Of a stretch of DNA of 64,000 nt, positions 36,834 through 47,144 are shown in pieces. The translations under genes and the position numbers were made by a program. Numbering within the stretch: the first letter of the stretch is position 1; every line of letters starts with the position of its first letter. Source of the stretch: Histomonas meleagridis (lineage: Eukaryota; Parabasalia; Tritrichomonadida; Dientamoebidae); NCBI GenBank assembly GCA_020186115.1, contig WSYJ01000187.1, positions 124,001 through 188,000 on the forward strand, in the 5' to 3' direction. The notes under the pieces are model-generated. The model saw nothing but the letters and a program-made list of their open reading frames with translations, was not told the DNA's origin and did not search any database.

Positions 36834-39800
36834 ATGAGTTTTGGATTTCAAAAAAAGAAAACAGGTATCCCAACTCATGCAAGCAAATCCAAACAACAAA
36901 ATCCTGATATCATGAAATATGCTGCAATTACATCATCTTCTTTAACATCTCAAAAACAATTAATGGAAGATCTTGAAATCATACGACAAAATCATGAAAA
37001 TGAAATAAAAGAATATGAATCCACTTTAGAGTTTGCTAATAATCTTAATGTAAAACTTGTTGATGCCACACTTGAACGTGCATCTCATTGGGTTCAACAA
37101 TTTGATGATGTTTTTATAAAGTTTTTTGAAGTACACCTTCAAACAGTTAATAATTTTGTTAGTCGTATAGATCAAGCTGAATTTAAACTAACAAATTTAT
37201 TTTCATATTTTCAAACTCAAAAATCAAATCAAAATAATGAAGCAACTCAAAATGAACTTTTAGCTTTAAGACAAGAACATCAAAAATTACAAGAAGAATT
37301 TTCACATCAAGTTGAAATCAATTCCAAACAAGAAGAAGAAATACATAAACTACGTGAAAATATATCAAATACATCGAATGACAATGAATTACAATATCTT
37401 AAACATGTTATTGATGAACAACGGGCTACGATTGAACGATATGAAAATGAACGAATTGAATATCAACATAATATATCACAAATTGAAGAAAAGATCAAAT
37501 TAATGGAACATGATAAAGAATCATTTCAATCGATAATCACAACAAAAGACTTTGAAATCACAAATCTTAAGTCAACAATTGAAACATCATCAAAAGAAAT
37601 TAATAATTTACAAAACAAAATTAATTCTCTTGAAAAAGAAAACGAAAATCTTTTAGATGAAAACAAAGATGTTAAAACTTTAATTGATATGAATGAAGAA
37701 CTTATTACACGTCTTGAAGAAATCGAAAAAATAAAAGAAGCAAATGGAAATGATGAAGTTCAAAGCATATTAAATATAAAAGAACTTCAAATCGAAGAAT
37801 TAAATCATGAAATTGAAAACTTACAAAAAAGTTTCGAAGAAAAAGAAAATTTGAAAAATATATTAAATCAAAAAGAAGAAGAAATTAATATATTAAAACA
37901 ACAAATTAATTCGGAAAATGATGTTAATGAACAAATCGAAGAAAAAATGAAAATTATCAATTCACTTGAAACAAAAAACAATGAATTAAATCAACAAATT
38001 AGTTATATTACTAATAAAAGTAATGAACAAATTGAAGAAAAATCAGAAATTATAAATTCACTTGAAACACAAATTAATAATTTAAATCAACAAATTAGTT
38101 ATATCATGAATAAAAGTAATGAACAAATTGAAGAAAAATCAAAAATTATAAATTCACTTGAAACTCAAATTTATAATTTAAATCAACAAATTAGTTATAT
38201 TAATAATAAAAATAAAGAACTTCAAAATGTTAATGAAACAATTGAACAGTATAAACAAAATAACATTAAACAAAACAATGAAATCATTGAATTGCAACAA
38301 CAAATTAATAATTTAAGAGAAACTAATTCACAAAATTATAATAAACAAATTGAAGAAAAGTCACAAATCATTAATTCACTTGAAACGCAAATTAATAATT
38401 TAAATCAACAAATTAATGAACAAATTCAAACTAATAAGCAACTTCAAAGTTATTTAAATAATTATTCGAATGTTAATGAAACAATTGAACAATATAAACA
38501 AAATGATATAAAACAAAACAATGAAATCATTGCGTTACAACAACAAATTAATAATTTAAGACAACAAATTAATTCTGATAATAATGAACAAATTAAAGCA
38601 CTTAATCAACAACTTGATGAAAAGGATGCAATTATTGATTCATTAGATATCCAAATTAATGAACTTACAATTAATAATGAAGAACTTAGTATTAAATATG
38701 AGAAACTTCAAAGTGATTTTATGAATGTAAATAATATACTTGAAGATTATAAACAAAAAGATATAAATCAAATAAAAGAAAATGAAGTTAATTCGCAAAA
38801 TTATACACAACAACTTAAAGGAAAAGATCAAATTATTAATAAACTGAACCAACAAATTAATATACAAATGAAAACTAATGAAGAGCTTAATAACAAACTT
38901 CAAAATTTACAATATTCACAAAACGAAAATTCGAATTTATTAATAAACATCAAAGAAAAAGACGAACAAATTAATAAATTACAAAAACAAATTAATGAAA
39001 TAAGTCAAATGAATTATAATGAACAAATTAAATTACTTAAAGAACAACTTGAAGAAAAAGATCAAATTAATGAATTAAATCAAATAAATTATAATGATCA
39101 AATTGAAACTTTAAATGATAAAATAGATGAAAAGGATCAAATCATTGATTCATTAGATGCACAAATTAATGAACATAAACAAATTAATGAAGAACTAAAT
39201 AATAAACTTAAAGAACTACAAGATAATTATATGAAAATTAAAGAAACATTTGACGAATATTCACAAAAAGATATAAAACAAAGTAAAGAAAATTCTAATT
39301 TATTAATAAACATCAAAGAAAAAGAAGAAGAAATTAATAAATTACAAAAACAAATTAATGAAATAAATCAAATGAATTATAATGAACAAATTTCATTACT
39401 TAATCAACAAATTGATGAAAAAGATCAAATCATTGATTCATTAGATATACAAATCAACAAACAAAAGCAAACAAATGAAGAATTATTATCAAATATTCAA
39501 TCATTACAATTACAAATTGAAGAAAGTCAAACAAATACTGAAATAGAAATGAAAGAAAAAGAAATTAATAACTTAAAAACAATTAATGAACAATTGCAAA
39601 CTAAATATAATACACTTGAATTAAATTATGAGTCTTCATATAGTTATCAAGAAAATATTATAAAAGAACTTAATTCCAAATTAAATACATTTGAAGATAT
39701 ACAAAAAGAATTAACAAATACAATAAAATCATTTGAAGATGAAAAGAATATAAATGAAACATTAAAGAACCAAAACAATGAATTAACAAATAAAAATGAT

Positions 39801-41060
39801 ATATTACAAAGTGAAATTGATGAATATTTACAAAAATATAATGAAAAAGAAACAGAAAACAATGAATTAAAAGAAGAAATCGAAAAATATAAATCGCAAA
39901 TAAACTATGAATATGAAAATGAACGTAAGGAATTACTATTACAAATTGATGAAATGGAAAAACGTAACATTAAATTAATGGAAGAAAACTCGACAATTGA
40001 AATCTATAAATTACAAAAACAAAATGCTGAAGATGAATATCAAAATGCGAAGTTAATGTTAAACACTTATAAAGAACTTATTGAAATACAACAAAACAAA
40101 ATCAATGAATATTCGATACAATTCTTAGAGATATCGAAGCAACAGCAACAACAGCAAAACAATTTAATGAAAACATCAATTTCATCATCGCCAATTAAAC
40201 CATTTAACAATAATAATAATAATAACAAAGAAATAGAAAATGATAACGAAAAATATAAATTACTCGAAAATGATTTTAATAATTATAAAATCGAAAGTGA
40301 AAAGTCATTAAAAATCGCAAAAGATACAATAAATATTAATAATGAACATAACATTGAACTTAAAAATAAAATCGAACAATTAAATAATGAAATAATTCTA
40401 ATGAAAAATAATGAAAATCGTTTAATGAAAGAAAATGAATTACTTACAAACAAATTAAATGAAGAAAATAATAACAAAAAAGAACTCGAAATAAAAAATG
40501 AAAAAGAAATTCATCAAAATTCGAATTTAATACGAAAATTATCGAATTCGATCGAAGAGAATAAAATAATTCGAAATAAATATGAAGAAATTCGTAATGA
40601 ACATCAACGATTCATTGATATATTATTACGAATGTTATCATGTAAAAATGAAAACGAAATATTTTCGACAATTTTACGTTTTACAAATCAACAAAACATT
40701 TCATCGAACTCAGTAATTATTATGCAGAAGATACAAAAGTTTTCGTACGAATACGAAAAATTATTTAATTCATTACAAATAGAAATAGATAAAAAGTTCG
40801 AAACTTTCGAAGAAATTATTAATAATTCAAATAACAAAATAGAAATTACAAAAGAAAAAAAGAAAAATATGCCAAAAAGATTAACCGGAATACTGAAGAA
40901 TAAGGACAAACACTTGAAATTCGATTTGGCGAGGAATGACGAGGCGCACACGCTGAACGACTTCAGCAAAATTACAAAATTCAATTTCAGGCCAAGAATG
41001 GAACCATCGAATTTCGAAGCGCTGACCCCAAAAACAAAACATTCGGCAGTGTTTGACTAG
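36834..41060 (+). CDS. 1408-residue coiled-coil protein with internal repeats
   Basis: The N-terminus (1-120) is not coiled coil: a basic head (GFQKKKTGIPTHASKSKQQN), then helices with the aromatic stretch HWVQQFDDVFIKFFEVHL. From about residue 130 to 1320 it is one long coiled coil rich in Gln, Asn, Glu, Ile and Lys. A repeated unit near residues 370-560 contains QIEEKS-IINSLETQI-NLNQQISYI, and related copies recur later (EEINKLQKQINE-NQMNYNEQI). The C-terminus is basic and less AT-rich (PKRLTGILKNKDKHLKFDLA). It resembles golgin, centrosomal or kinetochore-type tethers; I cannot say which. It shares a promoter with the CLASP-like gene, which fits a cytoskeletal role by association only. Confidence 0.8.
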   Translation: MSFGFQKKKTGIPTHASKSKQQNPDIMKYAAITSSSLTSQKQLMEDLEIIRQNHENEIKEYESTLEFANNLNVKLVDATLERASHWVQQFDDVFIKFFEVHLQTVNNFVSRIDQAEFKLTNLFSYFQTQKSNQNNEATQNELLALRQEHQKLQEEFSHQVEINSKQEEEIHKLRENISNTSNDNELQYLKHVIDEQRATIERYENERIEYQHNISQIEEKIKLMEHDKESFQSIITTKDFEITNLKSTIETSSKEINNLQNKINSLEKENENLLDENKDVKTLIDMNEELITRLEEIEKIKEANGNDEVQSILNIKELQIEELNHEIENLQKSFEEKENLKNILNQKEEEINILKQQINSENDVNEQIEEKMKIINSLETKNNELNQQISYITNKSNEQIEEKSEIINSLETQINNLNQQISYIMNKSNEQIEEKSKIINSLETQIYNLNQQISYINNKNKELQNVNETIEQYKQNNIKQNNEIIELQQQINNLRETNSQNYNKQIEEKSQIINSLETQINNLNQQINEQIQTNKQLQSYLNNYSNVNETIEQYKQNDIKQNNEIIALQQQINNLRQQINSDNNEQIKALNQQLDEKDAIIDSLDIQINELTINNEELSIKYEKLQSDFMNVNNILEDYKQKDINQIKENEVNSQNYTQQLKGKDQIINKLNQQINIQMKTNEELNNKLQNLQYSQNENSNLLINIKEKDEQINKLQKQINEISQMNYNEQIKLLKEQLEEKDQINELNQINYNDQIETLNDKIDEKDQIIDSLDAQINEHKQINEELNNKLKELQDNYMKIKETFDEYSQKDIKQSKENSNLLINIKEKEEEINKLQKQINEINQMNYNEQISLLNQQIDEKDQIIDSLDIQINKQKQTNEELLSNIQSLQLQIEESQTNTEIEMKEKEINNLKTINEQLQTKYNTLELNYESSYSYQENIIKELNSKLNTFEDIQKELTNTIKSFEDEKNINETLKNQNNELTNKNDILQSEIDEYLQKYNEKETENNELKEEIEKYKSQINYEYENERKELLLQIDEMEKRNIKLMEENSTIEIYKLQKQNAEDEYQNAKLMLNTYKELIEIQQNKINEYSIQFLEISKQQQQQQNNLMKTSISSSPIKPFNNNNNNNKEIENDNEKYKLLENDFNNYKIESEKSLKIAKDTININNEHNIELKNKIEQLNNEIILMKNNENRLMKENELLTNKLNEENNNKKELEIKNEKEIHQNSNLIRKLSNSIEENKIIRNKYEEIRNEHQRFIDILLRMLSCKNENEIFSTILRFTNQQNISSNSVIIMQKIQKFSYEYEKLFNSLQIEIDKKFETFEEIINNSNNKIEITKEKKKNMPKRLTGILKNKDKHLKFDLARNDEAHTLNDFSKITKFNFRPRMEPSNFEALTPKTKHSAVFD
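37920..39460 (+). repeat. Degenerate repeats within the coiled-coil gene
   Basis: Recurring blocks encode INSLETQINNLNQQISYI, NETIEQYKQN-IKQNNEI and KDQIIDSLD-QIN. They vary in length and spacing, which indicates repeated internal duplication of coiled-coil segments. Confidence 0.7.
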
Positions 41061-41628
41061 GATAGTTTGTAATAAAAATTTGTTTTTGTGTTATTTTGTT
41101 TTTGGGGTTTTAAGTCTCACAAATGCTGTGAATTTGAAAAGTTGTTTTCAATTGGAGAAAAGAAAAGATGTTTTTATTCAAAACATTACATTAATCGATC
41201 TACTGAAAAATGTGCTCATTTTCAGAAAATGTAACAAAACGTGTTTGATAATTAACTCAATACAGCAGTAATTTGTTCACATAAATTTAAAAAGTTTTAT
41301 TACTGAGGGAACTTATTTGAAAGTACTTCATGAATGAGATAAGCACTGTTTGATATTTGCGTGTTACACATTGTTTTTCACTGTTTTAAACTGTATGGAA
41401 AAAAGTTTATTTGGAGATTCAATATATAAAATGTTAATTTTATAGTTACGTAACTTGAGCTTTTCGTTTATGTTAAAAACATAAAAAAATAAAATCATTA
41501 AAATTCCAGAGACATCCACAAAGGAAAATGAAATATATATAAGCAAATAATATGCAAAAGTAGTATTTTTATTTAATATTAATTAAACAAATTATATTTG
41601 TTCAATAAATTTTTCCTCTTTGAAATCA
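41061..41628. other. Intergenic region
   Basis: AT-rich DNA between the 3' ends of the coiled-coil gene and the BspA-like remnant. Short frames on both strands look random. Confidence 0.5.
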
Positions 41629-42534
41629 TCAGCAAACGTTTGACGGATCTTCATCTACATTCGAAATAGAAATTCCAGTTGTAAATGTGTTTGTGTTTTC
41701 TTTTTCATTTTGTTCTGAACTTTCATTTTCATTAATTTCTTCTTTTTTATTTCGAATGCGAATCAACACCACAATCAGTAATGATAATATAATTAAAATT
41801 ACAGCAACAACACAAACAGAAACAATAATTGTTGTTTTGTTATCTTTGCGTTGCAATTCATTTGTATAAAACATTGTAAGGAAATTTGAATAATAGTTGT
41901 AATAAGTCGAATAAATAATAATAATCGTATAAGTATAGTAAATAAGTTCCGTTTCAAGATAAATACACTGTGAATTATTGTGAAAAATTGATATTGTTTT
42001 CGTTTGAATTTCATAAATAGTTAATGAATGCGTAATCATTAATGTATGTGCTAATGTATATGAAAATGATTTCGTTATATCACTTTTTAATATTTCAGCA
42101 AATATATTTGAATTATCAAATGAATTTGATTTAGTGAATGTATCTGATTGTGCATAAGTATTTGATTGTGTATAAGTATTTGATTGACTGAATGTATTTG
42201 ATTGTGTGAATGTAAGCGTTGGCATCGCGTTGCAAATTTCTTCTTTATTTTCCTTATAGACACTTAAAATCCCAAATGTATCCGGTTCATATGTCGAATA
42301 TGTGATAACTTTGACTGAAACATTATAAAAACCATTTTCATCAATATTTAATTCGACATTTGCATAATAATGAATACATTCAAGTTTATGACAATTACCA
42401 ATACGTTGTATTCCTGACCCGAGCGTTAATATCTTTAAATTAAAACATGACAAAAATGCATAACTGCCAATTGTTCTAACTGAATTTGGAATTGTAATAT
42501 CGGTATACGATGAACATGATAAGTAATGATTAAG
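41629..42534 (-). pseudogene. 5'-truncated BspA-like leucine-rich-repeat surface protein
   Basis: The frame encodes the C-terminal end of a trichomonad BspA/TpLRR surface protein. It has two LRR units (SYTDITIPNSVRTIGSYAF and LKILTLGSGIQRIGNC), then about six TFTQSN-type hexapeptide repeats, one membrane span (TTIIVSVCVVAVILIILSLLIVVLIRI) and a 40-residue acidic cytosolic tail. It opens right after an in-frame stop at 42535-42537 and has no ATG before the LRRs and no signal peptide. The first part of the gene, normally many LRRs, is missing. This family is very large and expressed on the surface of trichomonads. The break looks like a deletion, since the helicase promoter begins close by at about 42600. 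Confidence 0.75.
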
Positions 42535-42599
42535 TTAAAAGAGCTTGTTTCAAGTAGAAAAAAATTTATGGAGTAAAACGACAATTTATTGGCGCCAAA

Positions 42600-42650
42600 A
42601 ACAGCCGTTTGCCCTCATCTCTTGATTTTGGTCAAGAGTAAACGGCCTCA
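42600..42650 (+). promoter_or_regulatory. Promoter elements of the DEAD-box helicase
   Basis: CCGTTTG at 42605-42611 and AAACGGCC at 42640-42647, opposite in direction, 83-125 bases before the ATG at 42730. Confidence 0.5.
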
Positions 42651-42729
42651 TTTGTGAAAAAAGCCATCTTTTTCCACTCAATCTCCGCCACTTTTTGATA
42701 TATCTAAGGTCGACCAAAAACAATTGCCT

Positions 42730-44562
42730 ATGTCTTCTCGCAGGAATCGTTATGATTCTTCTGATTCTGATGATTATCAACGTCGTTCACGCGACGATGA
42801 TTATAGCTCCGTTCCACACTCTCGCTCATTTTCAATAGAAAGACGAGATGATTATGATAGAAGAGACAGTTACGGAAGAAGAGACGATGACAGGAGAGAT
42901 AGCTATGGAAGAAGAGATAGTTATGGAAGAAGGGACGATTATGATAGAAGAGACAGTTATGGAAGAAGGGATGATTATGATAGAAGGGATGATGACAGAA
43001 GGAGAGACAATAGAAGACGGAATGATGACAGACGTGGAGGAGGCCGTTTTCATTCTCCATCACCTCCACCACGTACAGAACCTGTTGAAGGTGTTAAGTT
43101 AAACATTGACATTATTCCATCAACAACTCCTGAGCAACAAAGGGAGTTCTTTGCCGTCAACTCCATTAAATTGGCTGTTGGTCATGATGTCCCTCCACCT
43201 GCCCTTACATTTGAAGAGATGAATTTACCCGAACAAATCATGCGCCAAATTCATAATAATGGTTGGACTGCACCCACACCAATTCAAGCTATATCCATTC
43301 CAGTTGCATTAAAAGGTCGAGATCTTATTGGTATAGCTAAGACAGGCTCTGGTAAGACGGGTGCTTTCGTTTTGCCAGCAATGATTCATATTCAACAACA
43401 ACCCCCAATGCAACGCGGCGATGGGCCAATTGTCTTAGTTTTATCCCCAACGCGTGAATTAGCACAGCAAACCTCCGAAGTTGCGCAAATTTTTGCACCT
43501 GCAATTGGATGCAGGCAATGTTGCATATTTGGAGGCGCAGGACGTGGTCCTCAACTAACTGAGCTTCGACGATATCCAGCATTAGTTGTAGCCACACCTG
43601 GGCGTCTGATCGATTTTATGGAACAAAGTGTCATTAGTTTGTCACGTGTTAACTTTTTAGTTCTTGATGAAGCAGACCGAATGCTTGATATGGGATTTGA
43701 GCCACAAATCCGACAAATTATTGACAAGATCGGAAACGATCGCCAAACTATGATGTTTTCAGCCACATGGCCCAAAGAAATCCGAAACCTTGCAAACGAT
43801 TATTTGGTTGATCCCGTTCATATGATCATCGGCTCAAACGAGTTGTCCACAAACTCTGCCATTCACCAGACCATTGAAAAAGTAGAAGAATATGAAAAGT
43901 TGAGCAAGGCGACCCAATATTTACAAGACAAATACGACAAAAAGATATTAATATTTACGAAAACGAAAAAATCGGCAGATGATTTAGCAGACAATTTAAA
44001 CTCCAAAGGAATGAATGCGTTATCTATTCATGGCGACAAGCCACAAACAGCGCGTGATTATGTGTTGAACAAGTTCAAACATGAAAAGTCGGGGATTTTA
44101 GTTGCCACTGATGTAGCAGCAAGAGGTTTAGATGTTAACGACATAGACATTGTTATGAACTTTGACTTTCCAGGCGATATCGAAAGTTACATACATCGAA
44201 TTGGTCGAACAGCAAGAGGTAACAAGGAAGGAATAGCTATAACATATTTCACGGATGAAAATAAGAACATGAGCAGAAAGTTACTTAAAGTTCTCACACA
44301 AGCGAAACAGCAAATTCCAGAGTGGCTGCAGTCACTGGCCGCTATGACGCCAAGAGGTTCATCAAGACAAGGCGGATATGGCAATCGATTTGGCGGAGGC
44401 AATAGAGGTTATGGAGGTAACTTCGGCAGAAGAGATAACAATGGAAGAAGTTACGGAGGTAGCTTCGGAGGCGGCTCACATGGTTATGGTAACCGCGGAT
44501 ATGAATCTGGTGGAAGTGGCAGAAGTTATGGTTCATCTTATTCACGTAATACTGATTATTAA
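42730..44562 (+). CDS. DEAD-box RNA helicase (DDX5/Dbp2-like)
   Basis: A 610-residue protein with a complete helicase core: Q motif region PTPIQAISIP, motif I AKTGSGKT, PTRELAQQ, motif II DEAD, SAT, and HRIGRTAR (motif VI). The N-terminal 100 residues are a repetitive Arg/Asp/Tyr tract built on RRDSYGRRDDYD, and the C-terminus is a glycine/arginine/tyrosine-rich RGG-like tail; both would bind RNA and favour condensates. The core is closest to DDX5/DDX17/Dbp2, which act in transcription, RNA export and ribosome biogenesis; DDX23/Prp5-like splicing helicases are alternatives. The frame opens with TTG at 42724; the ATG two codons later is used. Confidence 0.9.
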   Translation: MSSRRNRYDSSDSDDYQRRSRDDDYSSVPHSRSFSIERRDDYDRRDSYGRRDDDRRDSYGRRDSYGRRDDYDRRDSYGRRDDYDRRDDDRRRDNRRRNDDRRGGGRFHSPSPPPRTEPVEGVKLNIDIIPSTTPEQQREFFAVNSIKLAVGHDVPPPALTFEEMNLPEQIMRQIHNNGWTAPTPIQAISIPVALKGRDLIGIAKTGSGKTGAFVLPAMIHIQQQPPMQRGDGPIVLVLSPTRELAQQTSEVAQIFAPAIGCRQCCIFGGAGRGPQLTELRRYPALVVATPGRLIDFMEQSVISLSRVNFLVLDEADRMLDMGFEPQIRQIIDKIGNDRQTMMFSATWPKEIRNLANDYLVDPVHMIIGSNELSTNSAIHQTIEKVEEYEKLSKATQYLQDKYDKKILIFTKTKKSADDLADNLNSKGMNALSIHGDKPQTARDYVLNKFKHEKSGILVATDVAARGLDVNDIDIVMNFDFPGDIESYIHRIGRTARGNKEGIAITYFTDENKNMSRKLLKVLTQAKQQIPEWLQSLAAMTPRGSSRQGGYGNRFGGGNRGYGGNFGRRDNNGRSYGGSFGGGSHGYGNRGYESGGSGRSYGSSYSRNTDY

Positions 44563-45854
44563 TAAAAATAAACTTTTTTTATATGTTGTAATGTTTGATT
44601 TTAAGAATTTTAAGAATGATAATGAGATTTCATCGTTGTCTCCATATATCAATGTTTGCTGCTCATGAGTTAACAGTATGAACAAAGGTTTAAGGTAAGC
44701 ATTGCTTGAGTCGTGTTGAGATATTTGATTCGAAAGTAAAGCTTCTCTTTGCATTTATATATTTATAAATCACTGGGATGTTAAGCAGAAGCATTTGGCT
44801 TTCACACTCACATAAAAGACAAATTAACATCAATTCATCAATTCCTTTATCTTACTTAACCGAATTTTTTTAACGTACATTTTTTAACGATATCAAATTC
44901 ATATAAATTATTAAATTTAAAAATTATTGCAACAAAAAGAGTTTTATTTAATTTTTAATTTATTTTCCATCTCCCATAGCTTATTCAGCTGTTTTTCTTG
45001 TCAATTCAGCCTTTCTTAATTCTTTTTTAGTATTTTCTCTGTTTTTATCAGCAATTGTCTTTTGCATTTGCATATTTTCCTTTAACATTTCCATGAGACC
45101 GAATTCGTGATATTCTTCTGGTAAAATATTGTCATCATTTGAAACGTAATCACTCAAAGCTTCATCTTTCACCAAACCTTTTTATTTCTTCTCGAGAAAA
45201 TTCAAAGGCACAAAGCATCTGACAAGAAGGAAAGTAATGCATCCAATATACAATAAGATGCGAACTTAATTTGGAATGACGTTGAAGGAATTGGTACTAA
45301 CTTAGTGATCTACGGATGTAAACCTATCAAAGGCACACCGATTATAACCGCCGATAAAATTGTCCCAATTAATAACATTTTGTTTTCTGTGAATGATTAC
45401 ATGAAAGGACTACCTCTATAATTGACCAAGATTGTCACAATTTTCGCCTTCATTATGAACATAGCTGTGTTTAATAACGAAGGTGAGAAATGTGTGAGAT
45501 AATTAAACTTATCAACTTTATAACCAGTTGCATATACAAGTTGATGAGTTAAATATAAAAATAAGAAATGAAAACCAAATTGAAAAAAGTACATAACATA
45601 TTAAATATAAATTAAATTGACCTGGAAAAGGTCTTTCAACAGATAATTGATCAAGATTGTCACAATTTACATTTCCGCCTTCATCGCGTATGGATATTTG
45701 AAAGGATTAATCAGTCAAAAAGTTTGATCCCAACACAATTAACAGGTTATTTGCATTGAATTTTGAATGCGTGTCACAAAAATTTTTGCCACTTGAAACG
45801 TATTTTAAATACATTTAAATTCGTTTATTAATTTTAATAAAAAAAATATTTAAA
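44563..45854. other. Gene debris and repeated fragments
   Basis: No intact gene. The minus-strand frame 45181-44981 is open after a stop, has no start ATG before the remnant and encodes a charged helical tail (KKELRKAELTRK). The plus-strand frame around 45263-45420 reads on well (NDVEGIGTNLVIYGCKPIKG) but is cut by a stop upstream. Two similar segments at 45421-45452 and 45646-45684 share ATTGA-CAAGATTGTCACAATTT and CGCCTTCAT. I read this as remains of decayed genes; the family is unknown. Confidence 0.45.
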
Positions 45855-47144
45855 TTAAATTTCACCTGTTTCTTCTGGTGTAAACGACCAGATTTTAACA
45901 GATTTATCACCAGATCCAGTACAAAACAAATTTCCGGCCTTATTAAAGTCTACAGATATGATCGAGTTCGCATGACCTTTAATGTTATATATCATTTCTC
46001 CGGTCTTTAAGTCGATTAAACGCGCCGACATATCCTTAGAACCGCTAAGTAACCATTCGCCTTTTGCATCAACGGCAAGGGTTAACACAAAGTTTTCATG
46101 TCCGTCAATCGACTTCCACATTTGGAAATCGATTTTACCATCATCTGTCTTATTCATTTCCCAAATCTTAATTGTGAAATCAAGAGAGGCGGTAGCTAAC
46201 CGATTAGAATTGGGTATGAACTTAATGGCTTGAATGCCATCACTGTGACATTTGTTGTCTAAAAGTTGTTGATGTGTTTCAACATCCCATAAGACAATGT
46301 GATAATCACTATAACCAACAGCTATGATCTTGTCGTCAAGTGATATGGCCATTGATACTGCTATGACCTCTTCATCACTTTCAACTGCTGTACGCTTCAT
46401 TCTGGCAATCTCTGTAAAATCATCCATCGAAAAAATTACAAGAGAACCATCACCAGTGATGGCAGAAATGTATTTATTGTTGTTAGAAACAAGTACCTGA
46501 AATACACCGCCTTCGCCTGTAGTGAAATCATTACATAATTTTTTTTCATATATATCATATACACGGATATGACTATCACCACCATGACATACAATGATTT
46601 TGTCATTACCAATCCATGAAATTGATCGAATATGACTTATTGATGGATCTGTTTCATTTGTTTCTATTGTTTCTTGGAACTGAAAAGTATCCTTTTCGAT
46701 GTTGTATACACGTATGGTCTTATCAGATCCAATTGCAATAAAAGTTCCGTTAGGACTAAAAGATGTGGAACAAATAACCGAAATATCTAAGATTTCTGCA
46801 ATTAAGGAAATTATGTAGGGCTTCAAGATGTTCTCAGGTGCCGCGAGTGTTATTAGTTCCCAATCTTGAGTTGTTTGTTCTTCTTCTGCATGTTGTTCAG
46901 CTTCTGTTGGTGCAGGGTCTTGTACTTGCTTCATTAGTTGTGTACCGCCCCTTTTAAGGAATTCTTGGCGTAGTTTTTCAAAGTCATTATTTAGTGATTG
47001 AATCTGTGTTATTTGAGAATCGATATAATCCTTTAACTTTGTGCAATCATTTTCTAGTTTTGTACGATTGTTGACTAAGAACTCATATTCGGTGGCGAGT
47101 TGATCTAGTAGTTGCTTCATGTTGGCAGGGCTTAAGTAAGACAT
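45855..47144 (-). CDS. TUP1: Tup1-like WD40 transcriptional corepressor
   Basis: A 429-residue protein. The first 80 residues form a coiled-coil tetramerisation region (LLDQLATEYEFLVNNRTKLE), followed by an acidic/glutamine linker and seven WD40 blades. Blade sequences are closest to Tup1, e.g. GHENFVLTLAVDAKGEWLLS, GSKDMSARLIDLKTGEMIY and FCTGSGDKSVKIWSF, which match the end of yeast Tup1. Tup1/Groucho proteins are recruited by DNA-binding repressors and organise repressive chromatin. The open frame begins upstream with TTG at 47189; the first ATG is at 47144. AACGGTT lies upstream (47205-47211, reverse strand). Confidence 0.85.
   Translation of the reverse strand: MSYLSPANMKQLLDQLATEYEFLVNNRTKLENDCTKLKDYIDSQITQIQSLNNDFEKLRQEFLKRGGTQLMKQVQDPAPTEAEQHAEEEQTTQDWELITLAAPENILKPYIISLIAEILDISVICSTSFSPNGTFIAIGSDKTIRVYNIEKDTFQFQETIETNETDPSISHIRSISWIGNDKIIVCHGGDSHIRVYDIYEKKLCNDFTTGEGGVFQVLVSNNNKYISAITGDGSLVIFSMDDFTEIARMKRTAVESDEEVIAVSMAISLDDKIIAVGYSDYHIVLWDVETHQQLLDNKCHSDGIQAIKFIPNSNRLATASLDFTIKIWEMNKTDDGKIDFQMWKSIDGHENFVLTLAVDAKGEWLLSGSKDMSARLIDLKTGEMIYNIKGHANSIISVDFNKAGNLFCTGSGDKSVKIWSFTPEETGEI

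Noticed and set aside
42730..43100. Open frames on both strands within the Arg/Asp/Tyr repeat of the helicase
   Set aside because: These are by-products of the repetitive codons; only the plus frame continues into the helicase core.
45397..45594. 65-residue minus-strand ORF with hydrophobic N-terminus
   Set aside because: It has an ATG but lies in decayed, partly duplicated DNA and has no recognisable feature beyond Phe/Leu richness.
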